Part shown: in pieces, positions 51,727 to 60,464 of the stretch | Layout: each line of letters begins with the position of its first letter | Position numbering within the stretch: the first letter of the stretch is position 1 | Assembly: GCF_012726295.1 (NCBI RefSeq) | Contig: NZ_JABAOB010000002.1 | Coordinates: forward strand, 1-64,000 | DNA from: Chitinophaga sp. Ak27 | GTDB taxonomy: Bacteria > Bacteroidota > Bacteroidia > Chitinophagales > Chitinophagaceae | Direction: 5' to 3' | Length of the DNA: 64,000 nt | Notes under the pieces: generated by a model | Told to the model about the DNA's origin: nothing | The model's input: the letters and a program-made list of their open reading frames with translations, nothing else | The model's database searches: none | Position numbers and translations under genes: made by a program

Positions 51727-54700
51727 TTAAAAGGTTACGTTTAACTTGGCGCCCATTGGAATAGACCATGGGGTTACGTTATATCTTTCTATGCCCTGCA
51801 TAAACTGCATACCGGAGCCTTGTACAGTGGTGGAAGGCTGGTAGGCATTTTCAGGATCTATGCCAATTTTAGCAGCGGTCCACAAGATGATATTCCGGCT
51901 ATAGATAGACACGGCCGCATTTTGCAGTTTTGCGGAGGCGATCCATCTTTTCGGCAGCTCATACGACAGTGATACTTCCCTCAACTTCAGGTAAGAAGCG
52001 GGGAACAGAAATGCCCGGGTAAAAGACCAGGCAGTGCTGGCGGCATACGGAAGGGTAACCGTACCATCATTGCCGAGGTTTTCAATATAGCCGGTAGGGT
52101 TACCATTGGCATCATAGCCTTTGGCTCTCACACCAGGAATGAATACGCCGCCGTAAGGCAATACATAAGGGCCATAGCTAAAGGGAAAGCTATTGTATTC
52201 TGGCGTAGGACCGCCTACCAGCGGGAATTTGTTGCCGCTGGGTATGACCAGCTGATCCTGGTGACTTACGAGGTAATCCCGCAGTTCCTGGCCTTTCATG
52301 TTGCCGGGATTGGTAAGTTTGTCGAGGAACAGCTGGGAGTTGCCATGTTCTTCTCCGTAGCGGTAAGTCTGGGAAACAAAGTCACCTCCATTTCTCCAGT
52401 CGAAGGTCATGCTCAGTGTAAAGTTTTTATAGCTGATAGCTGTCTGCAAACCCATAATAAACTTAGGGTTGAAGTTACCGATCTTGTTGCGGGTGTTAAT
52501 AGCGTCTATACTTTGCCATTTGCCGGTATTATCCAGTATCGGGTAGCCGTAGTAGGGGGATGATTTATCGGTTACGGTTACCAGCTCTGCATCGTATATA
52601 TCGCCAATGTCTTCTCCTACGTACGTCCATGCGCCGCCTTTACCTTCTTCCCAGAGGGTGTAGTAGGGCAGGTCATTGGGCAGGGAAATAATTTTGGTAC
52701 GGTTGCGGGTAAAGTTGACATTAACATCCCATCTCCAGTTTTTACGATCTACCGGGGTGCCTCCCAGTGTGAGCTCTATGCCGCGGCTCCTCAATAAACC
52801 TGCGTTGATATTGCGGGAAGAGTAGCCAGAGGAAGGAGGTGTTTTGGGACTGAAGATCTGGTTTTTATTTTCTACCATATACCAGGTAGCCGCCATGCGC
52901 AGGCGATTTCGGAATAGATTTACATCTATACCGCCTTCATACGAAGTAGCAATTTCCGGTTTCAGGAAAGGATTCAATAAAGTACCGGAAGTACTTTGGC
53001 GGGGAATATTGCCCCATGCGCCTGCATTGTATAAAGTACCCAGCAGTTGATAAGGCGCCGCGTCGTTGCCTACCTGAGCTGCGCCGCCCCGGAGTTTGAT
53101 CATATTGATGTTATCGGAGGTGATATGCATCATTTCGTTGACCAGCAGGCTCAGGGAGGCAGAAGGATAAAAGTAGGCAGCGGCTTCGGGCAAGGTGCTG
53201 GACCAATCGTTGCGGCCGGTGAGGTCCAGGTAGGCCATACCCTTGTAGCCCACGTTCAGCATGGCGTACACGCTGTTAACGCCTTTTTCGTAGCGGGTAC
53301 TGTTATAATCCAGGTTTTGCGGCGCGATATTTTGAATGGTGTATACCCCTGGCGTAATGAGCCCGGTACCGTCTTTGGTAGCGGTGGTAATATTTTTGCC
53401 AGTCTGGTATCGTTTATTGCCACCGGCAGAGAGGGTGAAATCAACATCGCCAATATCTTTTTTGTAGGTCAACAGTACATCGATATTGCGTTCATAGCTG
53501 TTGATATTGATAATACCATAGGCGCCGCCCGGATTGCTGAGATAGCTGGCAGCGATCTGGGTTTCTCTTTTTTCATTATAGGTGTCAAGTGCATAGCGGG
53601 CCATGAAGCTCAGGGAGGGCAATATTTTCCAATCGGCCCTTACGTTGCCGAATACACGATCTCTCACAAAACCATTTTTTACTTCATAGGCCAGGAAATA
53701 AGGATTGTTGAATACGCCATTGTATTGGGTGCGTTGTTGTAATCCTTCCTGCCCGGGCATCCAATAGTCTTTCAGGTCGCGTACATCAATGTGTGGGGAA
53801 ATACTGTATACGGCCTGGAGTGGATTGGCGCCGCGATCGCCCGCCGGGCGGTTATTGGAGTTGGTGCGACTGAAATCAACGTTGGTGCTTACACTGAATT
53901 TTGAATTTACCTGTAAGCTGGAGTTCAGGTTCAGCGCATTTTTGAACAGGTCGGTATTCGGAATGATGCCCTTGTTGTTCATGTTTACATAGGCCAGGCG
54001 GTAGGCAATCTTATTGTTATTATTAGCCAGTGAGACGTTGGTAGTAGTGGTGATGCCGGTGTTGACAAAATTTTTCACATTGTCTTTATGTGATACCAGT
54101 GGCATGGGAATGCGTTTGCCGTTTTTATCGAGTGGACTGTTCCACTGTACTTCTTCGTATCCCATATCCAGCTCCGCGCCGAAGGTGCCGTCTACATTTT
54201 CAGAGATAATAGTACCAAAGGGATTGGTGAGCAGGTTGCCGCTGCGGGAAACCGGGATGCCGGAGAGCTGGCCGGAACCAAATTTATGTTGCCATTTCAG
54301 GAATTTGTAGGGCTTGTCGAATACGGTGTTGATGGAGGCGCTGACTGTTGTGCGGTCTACCTTTTTACCGGTTTTGGTGGTGATCAGCACCACGCCGTTG
54401 CCGGCGCGGGAACCGTATAGGGCAGCGGCGCTGGGACCTTTCAGGATAGTCACGCTTTCGATGTTATCCATGTTGATATCGGAGATAGCGTTACCGTAAT
54501 CCACCATATTATCTTTCCCTATTTTACTGATATTGTTGATGGTGTTGGCCAGTGGTACGCCATCTACCACGAACAGGGGCTGGTTGTCGCTGCTGAGGGA
54601 GGTAGCGCCCCTGATGATCATGCTGACGGATGATCCCGGGCCGCCAGTGGAGTTGATCGTTACACCGGCTACCTTACCGGAAATGGCGTTGAGGAAATTT

Positions 54701-55182
54701 TCCTGGTTGACACGGTTAAATTCTTTGCCTGCCAGTTCTTCCACAGAATAGCCCAATGCTTTCTTTTCCCTTTTAATGCCGAGGGCGGTCACCAGTACCT
54801 GTTCCAGCTCCTCTACTTTTTTTTTCAGGGTGACGGCCAGGGATAGTTTGCTCGAATCGGTAATCGTATAGCCGTGCAGGGTATCCGTTACATATCCCAT
54901 TTGAGAGAGGATAAAATGATAAGGGCCGCCGGCAGGTAGTTTGGCAAAGGTGAAGATACCTTTGTCGTTAGTGATAGTGCTGGCCAGTATTACGTTATCG
55001 ACGTTGGCTACTCTTACCATCACATTGGGGAGCCTTTCGTTCTTATCATTTTTGATAATGCCGATGGCGGCAGGGTGGGCGTTTTGTGCCCATATGCTAC
55101 CAGTGTACAGCTGTAGGAACAGTAGCAGCCATATAGTTTTGGTGCGGCGACAGATCGGGGATAGTCGTTTGTTTTCACGCAT
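51727..55182 (-). CDS. SusC/RagA-type TonB-dependent transporter without STN domain, locus B
   Basis: A 1151-residue outer-membrane transporter. After the signal peptide (ending SIWAQN) it begins directly with a carboxypeptidase-regulatory-like domain (about 38-125: IGIIKNDKNERLPNVMVRVA), then plug (EEFNR-type start, STGGPGSSVSMIIRGATS, PLFVVDGVPLANTINN, ESVTILKGPSAAALYGSRAG) and barrel to a C-terminal Phe (MGAKLNVTF). No STN (signalling) domain is present, in contrast to locus A, though this gene also follows ECF and FecR genes. It should import a substrate with the SusD-like partner. Confidence 0.95.
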   Translation of the reverse strand: MRENKRLSPICRRTKTIWLLLFLQLYTGSIWAQNAHPAAIGIIKNDKNERLPNVMVRVANVDNVILASTITNDKGIFTFAKLPAGGPYHFILSQMGYVTDTLHGYTITDSSKLSLAVTLKKKVEELEQVLVTALGIKREKKALGYSVEELAGKEFNRVNQENFLNAISGKVAGVTINSTGGPGSSVSMIIRGATSLSSDNQPLFVVDGVPLANTINNISKIGKDNMVDYGNAISDINMDNIESVTILKGPSAAALYGSRAGNGVVLITTKTGKKVDRTTVSASINTVFDKPYKFLKWQHKFGSGQLSGIPVSRSGNLLTNPFGTIISENVDGTFGAELDMGYEEVQWNSPLDKNGKRIPMPLVSHKDNVKNFVNTGITTTTNVSLANNNNKIAYRLAYVNMNNKGIIPNTDLFKNALNLNSSLQVNSKFSVSTNVDFSRTNSNNRPAGDRGANPLQAVYSISPHIDVRDLKDYWMPGQEGLQQRTQYNGVFNNPYFLAYEVKNGFVRDRVFGNVRADWKILPSLSFMARYALDTYNEKRETQIAASYLSNPGGAYGIININSYERNIDVLLTYKKDIGDVDFTLSAGGNKRYQTGKNITTATKDGTGLITPGVYTIQNIAPQNLDYNSTRYEKGVNSVYAMLNVGYKGMAYLDLTGRNDWSSTLPEAAAYFYPSASLSLLVNEMMHITSDNINMIKLRGGAAQVGNDAAPYQLLGTLYNAGAWGNIPRQSTSGTLLNPFLKPEIATSYEGGIDVNLFRNRLRMAATWYMVENKNQIFSPKTPPSSGYSSRNINAGLLRSRGIELTLGGTPVDRKNWRWDVNVNFTRNRTKIISLPNDLPYYTLWEEGKGGAWTYVGEDIGDIYDAELVTVTDKSSPYYGYPILDNTGKWQSIDAINTRNKIGNFNPKFIMGLQTAISYKNFTLSMTFDWRNGGDFVSQTYRYGEEHGNSQLFLDKLTNPGNMKGQELRDYLVSHQDQLVIPSGNKFPLVGGPTPEYNSFPFSYGPYVLPYGGVFIPGVRAKGYDANGNPTGYIENLGNDGTVTLPYAASTAWSFTRAFLFPASYLKLREVSLSYELPKRWIASAKLQNAAVSIYSRNIILWTAAKIGIDPENAYQPSTTVQGSGMQFMQGIERYNVTPWSIPMGAKLNVTF

Positions 55183-55266
55183 AATATTTCATTTTTAGGC
55201 AAAGGAATCGCCTGTCCCGTATGACGGGAGCAATTAGCCAGCGCATTGAATCGGTTTAGTAAAGGA

Positions 55267-56301
55267 TTATTGTGTTATGTAAATAGTTTCATTGGTTTGC
55301 TTAATAGTAAGGTTGTTTAATGTGCTAATGGTACCCAGGAAATCAGCTAACGACTCTTTACTACTATCGAAAACGCCTGTAAAACTCATGTCTGCCAGGG
55401 TGCTTTCCTGGTACTGGATTTTTACATGGAATTTTTCGGACATCAACCGGAAAATATTTGCTAATGGTTCATTACGGAAAGTAAATACTTCATTTTCCAT
55501 TTTCGCCGGTGCTTGTTGATGGGTATTGGATATAGGCATCACGCCTTGCTGATCGAAGCTGAGCGCTTGTCCCGGCAGCAGGTAAGTGGCTTTGATGCCT
55601 TTGCTGCCCAGCAGGCTGTCTGGTTTCACCACTACTTTACCGCTGATCAGTTGTACCCGGATCACGCTTTTTTTGCTGTTGAGGATAGTTACCCTGAACA
55701 CCGTGCCCAGGGCGGTAGTGCCATAGTTGCCGGCATACACGGTAAACGGCTTTTCTTTGTTGGCCGCTACGTTAAATAAAGCGGCGCCGGAGAGCTGTAT
55801 GGAACGGTTGCGCGTGGCAAATGGTGCTTCATAACGTATCTGGCTTTGTGGCGCCAGTTCTACGGTGCTGCCATCATTTAAGCGGAGGCGCATCGTTTTG
55901 GATGTACGGTTTACCTGTTGGGCAAATACCGGCGTTACAGCGGCAGGCGTTGTTGCAGGCGGCGTGACAAGGTGCTGTTTTATTGGCGCAGTATGTTGCT
56001 GCATCCACCAAACGCCGGCAAAAGCCGGAATGGCGATAGCGGCGGCAACGGCCAGCCATTTATAGAAGCGGCCTGCCGGCGGTTTCTTTTGATACGTGCT
56101 ACTTTCAATAGCGGCCAGCATTTTTTCGGAAATGTCGGTGGGTAGCGTTGACTCCGGATGAAAAGAATGCCAGCTCTCCTCTGTCAGCCAGAGCTGCAAA
56201 GCCTCCGGGTGTTGTATAAGGTATTCCCTTACCACCTGGTTTTCTGCTTCGTTGCATTCGCCCCGGAAAAACTTTTCAAGTAATGTTGCTGGATGCTTCA
56301 T
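55267..56301 (-). CDS. FecR-family anti-sigma factor, locus B
   Basis: A 344-residue inner-membrane anti-sigma factor: cytoplasmic N-terminus, membrane helix (KWLAVAAAIAIPAFAGVWWM, about 84-103), FecR domain (MRLRLNDGSTVELAPQSQIR, IQLSGAALFNVAANKEKPF) and DUF4974 C-terminus (NIFRLMSEKFHVKIQYQEST, ending LTIKQTNETIYITQ). It lies 72 bases after the sigma gene and 84 bases before the SusC gene. Without an STN domain on the cognate SusC, its partner for signalling is unclear; another transporter could supply it. Confidence 0.93.
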   Translation of the reverse strand: MKHPATLLEKFFRGECNEAENQVVREYLIQHPEALQLWLTEESWHSFHPESTLPTDISEKMLAAIESSTYQKKPPAGRFYKWLAVAAAIAIPAFAGVWWMQQHTAPIKQHLVTPPATTPAAVTPVFAQQVNRTSKTMRLRLNDGSTVELAPQSQIRYEAPFATRNRSIQLSGAALFNVAANKEKPFTVYAGNYGTTALGTVFRVTILNSKKSVIRVQLISGKVVVKPDSLLGSKGIKATYLLPGQALSFDQQGVMPISNTHQQAPAKMENEVFTFRNEPLANIFRLMSEKFHVKIQYQESTLADMSFTGVFDSSKESLADFLGTISTLNNLTIKQTNETIYITQ

Positions 56302-56373
56302 ATCTATGTATTCGTTTCAAAACCGTAAACCCCTCACTGTCATTCATCAATTAATATTTGCATAACAACAACA

Positions 56374-56922
56374 TCAGAGCAGGTGACGGATCAGGAGAAT
56401 AAGTACCACTAAGAGCGAGTCTTTCAGTTGGCGTACTGCACGCAAGATGTGGTTTTCCACAGTTTTTGGAGAGATAGATAACTGCTTGGCTATTTCTTTG
56501 TGGGGAAGTCCTTCGAAGCGGCTTAGTTTAAAAACATTTTTCCGGATGGGGGATAATTGTTCTATATTATTATACACCTGCTGTAGTTCTTCCTTTATGG
56601 TAATGTCTGTTTCCATATGCCAGTCGGGCTGTTCCTGTACCATACAGGCGGTGTGCCTGTTTCTTACCTGTTGTTTACGTAACAAATCGGTCATAACGCT
56701 TTTGGCTATACGAAATAATTGAGCAGAGATGTTATAGCTGGTTGATAATTTTTCCCTTCTTTCCCAGAGCAGTATAAAAGACAGCTGCACGGTTTCTTCC
56801 GACAGGTAGGCAGAATGCGTACATTTCAATACGTAGAAATAGAGCTTTGCATGGTATTGTTGGTATACCATTTTAAAGCGTTCGATATTTCCATTCTTTA
56901 TATCCTGTACGATACTTTCCAT
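56374..56922 (-). CDS. ECF RNA polymerase sigma factor, locus B
   Basis: A 182-residue ECF sigma factor. Region 2: YQQYHAKLYFYVLKCTHSAY, SEETVQLSFILLWERREK, QLFRIAKSVMTDLLRKQQ. Region 4: SPIRKNVFKLSRFEGLPHKE and IAKQLSISPKTVENHILRAV. A hydrophobic tail (SLLVVLILLIRHLL) ends the protein, as seen in many Bacteroidota members. It is the first gene of locus B and should be held by the FecR protein encoded next. Confidence 0.92.
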   Translation of the reverse strand: MESIVQDIKNGNIERFKMVYQQYHAKLYFYVLKCTHSAYLSEETVQLSFILLWERREKLSTSYNISAQLFRIAKSVMTDLLRKQQVRNRHTACMVQEQPDWHMETDITIKEELQQVYNNIEQLSPIRKNVFKLSRFEGLPHKEIAKQLSISPKTVENHILRAVRQLKDSLLVVLILLIRHLL

Positions 56923-57020
56923 AATGATCGCAAATATCTGGTGGGCCTAAACAAGATACAAGGAATTACTGATTATGTTAATGTTATTTTAACCACGCTG
57001 TCGTAATGCCACTGCGGATT

Positions 57021-57536
57021 TTACTGCTTTTGCAGTTTCAGGATCAGCGGGGCGGTAGCTACTCCCGGAATGGTAACAGTGATCGATAATTCGAGAGTGT
57101 TGCTGCTCACATTTTGAATCCAGTGGGGATCGTTTACGCCTTTCTGGGAGGTGAGTAAAAATACCGCATCGTGTACATCCAGTTTCCAGGTGCCGCTATT
57201 GCCCGCGGCGGGTAGTATTAAATCCGTACATCCATTGATCGAAAAGGTACCATCCGTGTTGAACTGGTAGCTATTATTTTTGGTACAGGTAATCAGTGCG
57301 CCGGCGGCGCCCAATGCCGGCGCCAATGCCAGGATACTGGTGCCGGCAGGAAGGTTTTGTCCCCCCAGCTTGGCCGGTACGGCCAGCACAATGTCCTGCT
57401 GTTTCCAGGCGCCGGATACCTGTTCATATTTCTGTGACTTTTCCGGGATACTGTCATGGTTCTTCTTGCAGGACAGGAGCAAGGAGGGGACCATCAATAC
57501 GGCGACCACGATCTTAACAGGGATAAATGAGCGCAT
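57021..57536 (-). CDS. Lipocalin-like lipoprotein
   Basis: Unrecognised beyond a general lipocalin-like beta-barrel pattern. The 171-residue product has a signal peptide with lipobox (VPSLLLSCKKN; Cys at about 23), then KYEQVSGAWKQQDIVLAVPA, KNNSYQFNTDGTFSINGCTD, GNSGTWKLDVHDAVFLLTSQ and ending VATAPLILKLQKQ. The order 'W-x-x-x ... DGTF ... G-x-W-x' is that of lipocalin-like_5 type proteins of Bacteroidota. It is separate from the sigma gene upstream (98-base gap). Confidence 0.7.
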   Translation of the reverse strand: MRSFIPVKIVVAVLMVPSLLLSCKKNHDSIPEKSQKYEQVSGAWKQQDIVLAVPAKLGGQNLPAGTSILALAPALGAAGALITCTKNNSYQFNTDGTFSINGCTDLILPAAGNSGTWKLDVHDAVFLLTSQKGVNDPHWIQNVSSNTLELSITVTIPGVATAPLILKLQKQ

Positions 57537-57665
57537 AGTTGTTGGAATTAATGATACAAAGTACAGTGTGTAACGTCTTTACTATGTATTCGTTTGGCAA
57601 ATAGAAATCCCTCAGCGCGTAACAATTCGTTAACGTAGTGCTGTTTACCGACAGTAATGTAAGCT

Positions 57666-58895
57666 TTACGATTGCAGGGGTAATGATACCGGGCGGTTTA
57701 CGTGCAGCTGCCGGTAAAGCAGGCCGCCGATGAAGATGGTAATGATTCCCTGTAGTAATACCGTATCCGGGGTGCCTATCCATTGTGAAACGGCGCCTAC
57801 AAGGAGTCCGCCCAATGGCTGCATGCCAAAGAACGCCATGGCATAGAAGCTGATCACCCTTCCACGCATGGCCGGATCTACGGTGGTTTGGATCAGGGTA
57901 TTGCTGATGGTGATCTGCGACATCATGCCAAAGCCGGCGAGGGTCACAAATAAAAGCGCCAGGGGATACCAGGGAGTATGAGAAAATAATACCAGCCCTG
58001 TGCCGAAGATCATGGTGTTAATGGCGAGGATCTTCCGCAGGTTTTTGCCGGGTTTCAGCGAAGCCAGGAAGATAGCACCACACAGGGCGCCCAGCCCAAT
58101 AGCGCTGTCTATTACCCCAAAAGTGGAGGCATTGCCTTTGAAAATATCTTTGGCATATACAGGCATAAGCGTAGTGTAAGGTAATACCAGCAAACTGATA
58201 GAGGAAAGGGTGAGCAGCACTACGGAGATAGCGGGGGTGGCTTTGATATAGGCAAATCCCTCTTTTAGTTCACCGGCCATATTTTTAGTCCGGGGCTTAG
58301 GCACATAGGCGGGCAATTTCATCTGTAGCAGCGAAGCTATCACTGCAATGAAGCTAAGCGCGTTCAACGCAAAGCATATATCTTCCCCGAATTTTTCCAG
58401 TGCCAATCCTGCTATACCCGGGCCTATCAACCGCGAAAGGTTTACCATGGAGGAGTTCAGCGCCAACGCATTGGGCAGATCGGCTTTATCCTCTACCATT
58501 TCGTATACAAGTGATTGGCGGGCAGGTACGTCAAAGGCATTGATCAGTCCGAGAACGGCACTTAGCCCAATGATATGCCACACCGAATAATGTTTAAAGT
58601 AGATGAGTACCGTTAGTGCCAGGGCCTGTACCATGGAGGCGACCTGTGTGAGCAGGAGCAATTTATAGCGGTTGTACCTGTCGGATGCCACGCCGCCCAG
58701 GAAGGAAAAGACAAAGGAGGGAAACATGGTAGCGAAGAGGGTAACGCCCAACATGAACTTGGAATGGGTTTGGGCATAGATCACCCAGCTTACGGCAGTT
58801 TTCTGCATCCAGGTGCCAATCAGGGAAACAGATTGTCCGCTGAAGTAAAGTCGGTAATTACGGCTTTTAAACGCGCTAAAGGTGCTTATTTTCAT
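57666..58895 (-). CDS. MFS transporter (EntS-like)
   Basis: A 409-residue, 12-helix major facilitator of the MFS_3 / EntS group. It begins FSAFKSRNYRLYFSGQSVSL and continues IGTWMQKTAVSWVIY, with GGVASDRYNRYKLLLL as motif A and NAFDVPARQSLVYEMVE, a stretch highly typical of this group. Members export siderophores or drugs. It starts 15 bases after a MarR gene on the same strand, which very likely controls it. Confidence 0.92.
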   Translation of the reverse strand: MKISTFSAFKSRNYRLYFSGQSVSLIGTWMQKTAVSWVIYAQTHSKFMLGVTLFATMFPSFVFSFLGGVASDRYNRYKLLLLTQVASMVQALALTVLIYFKHYSVWHIIGLSAVLGLINAFDVPARQSLVYEMVEDKADLPNALALNSSMVNLSRLIGPGIAGLALEKFGEDICFALNALSFIAVIASLLQMKLPAYVPKPRTKNMAGELKEGFAYIKATPAISVVLLTLSSISLLVLPYTTLMPVYAKDIFKGNASTFGVIDSAIGLGALCGAIFLASLKPGKNLRKILAINTMIFGTGLVLFSHTPWYPLALLFVTLAGFGMMSQITISNTLIQTTVDPAMRGRVISFYAMAFFGMQPLGGLLVGAVSQWIGTPDTVLLQGIITIFIGGLLYRQLHVNRPVSLPLQS

Positions 58896-58910
58896 CTTAC
58901 GTTCCTCTCT

Positions 58911-59348
58911 TTATTCAAAATCCACCAGTTTGGATAACGGTGAAATGGCCGCCTGCAGGATAGCCTGTTCTTCAGGTGTGCAGGCGCTGCTGATGGCGTA
59001 ACTCAGCCATTCATCCCTTTCTTTCCTGACCCGCTCTATCCTTTCTTTGCCGGCTTTGGACAAGGCAATGATAATTTTACGTTTGTCGTCCGGGGAGATA
59101 GTTCTCGTGATAAGGTGTAAGGAGAAAAGATGTTGCAGCAGTTGCCCCATGGATTGCGGGGTCATTTTTTCCATTACCGCCAGCTCTGCCGATAACAACT
59201 GTCCGTGCTGGTCCAATAATACCAGCACAGAGCGCTCGCTCTGCGACAGGTCTTCGTTGGCAGGCGATAACTTACGCAGTTTTCTCACCAGCCGGGCTAA
59301 TACGGGCCGCAGTTGAGCAGCGAGCTGGTCTTGTTTCCTGGATGGCAT
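58911..59348 (-). CDS. MarR-family repressor of the MFS gene
   Basis: A 145-residue MarR winged-helix regulator: LSQSERSVLVLLDQHGQLLS, AELAVMEKMTPQSMGQLLQH (recognition helix), SPDDKRKIIIALSKAGKERI (wing). The start at ATG 59348 (MPSRKQDQ) is preferred over a TTG at 59357. A -7 box and an inverted repeat just upstream (59359-59388) suggest autoregulation together with the MFS gene 15 bases downstream. Confidence 0.9.
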   Translation of the reverse strand: MPSRKQDQLAAQLRPVLARLVRKLRKLSPANEDLSQSERSVLVLLDQHGQLLSAELAVMEKMTPQSMGQLLQHLFSLHLITRTISPDDKRKIIIALSKAGKERIERVRKERDEWLSYAISSACTPEEQAILQAAISPLSKLVDFE

Positions 59349-59358
59349 ATTTAGCAAA

Positions 59359-59388
59359 GTAAATTAATAAGTTTACCTTACAAATATA
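59359..59388 (-). promoter_or_regulatory. Promoter and MarR operator of the MarR-MFS operon
   Basis: On the minus strand a TATATTTG -7 box (59388-59381) is followed by the inverted repeat GTAAA/TTTAC (59359-59363 and 59372-59376) around the expected transcription start. This is a common arrangement for MarR autorepression. Confidence 0.5.
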
Positions 59389-59500
59389 GGATTTTATTCC
59401 GGATAGAGGATGCAGCGTTTATTTTTTTGCAGGAGATTTTGATAGGTCTGCCGAAAGCATGATCTGGACACACTGACGACTAATACAACTTACTTTATTG

Positions 59501-59872
59501 TCATCCTGCCTGTCGCAATCTTTTATGATAATATAAATAAGAGACGATAAGGCTGGCCAGGAAAGTTAAATGCCCCACTTCCAGCCACACACTGTCTCCG
59601 CTGGACAAATGCGCCACCGAGGCAGAGATAAGTGTAATGCCGAAGCCAAAGTACGCGAACTCTTTGACGCGGGGAGGTACAAAGGGAAGGAGCAACGCCA
59701 TTACGCCCAGCAATTTGGCTATGGTGAGTTCTACCCGGAACCACGGCGGTAGCCCCAGGTGGGCAAACGCGCCTTTCATATTTTCATTAAAAGCGAAGTT
59801 GAGCGCACTCCACAGCATCACGCCGGTGAGTATACCGGTGGCGATCCAGTAAATGATCTTGTCTTTTTTCAT
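59501..59872 (-). CDS. DoxX-like membrane protein
   Basis: A 123-residue, four-helix membrane protein of the DoxX/DoxX-like group: IYWIATGILTGVMLWSALNF, HLGLPPWFRVELTIAKLLGV (typical P-x-x-x-x-x-x-x-x-A-K-L-L-G), LPFVPPRVKEFAYFGFGITL and a last helix ending SLIVSYLYYHKR. DoxX-like proteins are linked to redox stress in membranes but lack a firm biochemical role. It follows the gene at 59883 by 10 bases on the same strand, divergent from a MarR gene. Confidence 0.87.
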   Translation of the reverse strand: MKKDKIIYWIATGILTGVMLWSALNFAFNENMKGAFAHLGLPPWFRVELTIAKLLGVMALLLPFVPPRVKEFAYFGFGITLISASVAHLSSGDSVWLEVGHLTFLASLIVSYLYYHKRLRQAG

Positions 59873-59882
59873 GGCCGGTAAC

Positions 59883-60347
59883 TTAATTGAATTTGAAAAC
59901 GCTCAGCAGGATGATGATGAAAATACCTGCCAGCTGTACCAGGTGAAAACGGAGTGCACGCTGCCTGATCCTGGAAACTGCCATAGGATCGTCTTTTAAA
60001 GCCTTATCCAGCGAAGCTCTCAGCCGCCTGCCCACGATAATACCATTGAGTATTACCAGGAGCACCAGCGCGAATTTTATCCGGAACCATACCTGTTCCC
60101 CGTACACGCCGTGCGTGAGGTACATAATACCAATACCGGAAGGAATAATAACGCCAACACCTGTACGTAACAATACCTGCAATCCCGACATGGCTTGCAG
60201 CACCGTAGCCGCCCGGCCGGAGTCGATCGCATACTGTTTCCATAGCTGCCGGAAACCGAAGAAACTGGCAATTGTGCTTCCCGCAAATAACAGGAACCCG
60301 ATCAGATGCCCTACCAACAGGCTTTGATAAAGTGTTTGTGTTGACAT
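59883..60347 (-). CDS. Four-helix membrane protein (DUF2269-like)
   Basis: A 154-residue membrane protein with four hydrophobic segments (about 11-30, 62-82, 87-105 and 130-150) joined by basic loops (VGRRLRASLDKALKDD). The layout and HLIGFLLFAGSTIASFFGFR resemble the DUF2269/DUF2214 group of predicted integral membrane proteins; this is approximate. First gene of the pair with DoxX, divergent from the MarR gene at 60465. Confidence 0.65.
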   Translation of the reverse strand: MSTQTLYQSLLVGHLIGFLLFAGSTIASFFGFRQLWKQYAIDSGRAATVLQAMSGLQVLLRTGVGVIIPSGIGIMYLTHGVYGEQVWFRIKFALVLLVILNGIIVGRRLRASLDKALKDDPMAVSRIRQRALRFHLVQLAGIFIIILLSVFKFN

Positions 60348-60365
60348 ATTTCTATTATTTTATTG

Positions 60366-60460
60366 TTTCGAAATAGAAGTAATTTGTTCAAATGTATAAC
60401 GGAAATGAAATAAAAACAAGAATTCCGAAGTATTTTTTATATTATTGCTTCGGAAGTAAT
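60366..60460. promoter_or_regulatory. Palindromic sites in the MarR / DoxX divergent gap
   Basis: The gap holds TTTCGAAA (60366-60373), TTCCGAAG (60423-60430) and ATTGCTTCGGAAGTAAT (60444-60460; near-perfect palindrome with a G centre). All three are built on TTCsGAA-like cores and fit binding sites of the adjacent MarR regulator. No -7 box is certain. Confidence 0.45.
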
Positions 60461-60464
60461 ATAA

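Noticed and set aside
53047-53742. 231-codon plus-strand frame inside the locus B SusC gene
   Set aside because: Shadow of the SusC barrel coding sequence; no start signal or family match.
56931-56961. TTG - 20 bases - GATATTTG on the minus strand as the promoter of the locus B sigma gene
   Set aside because: The -7 box would end only eight bases before the start codon, leaving almost no leader; kept out as a feature.
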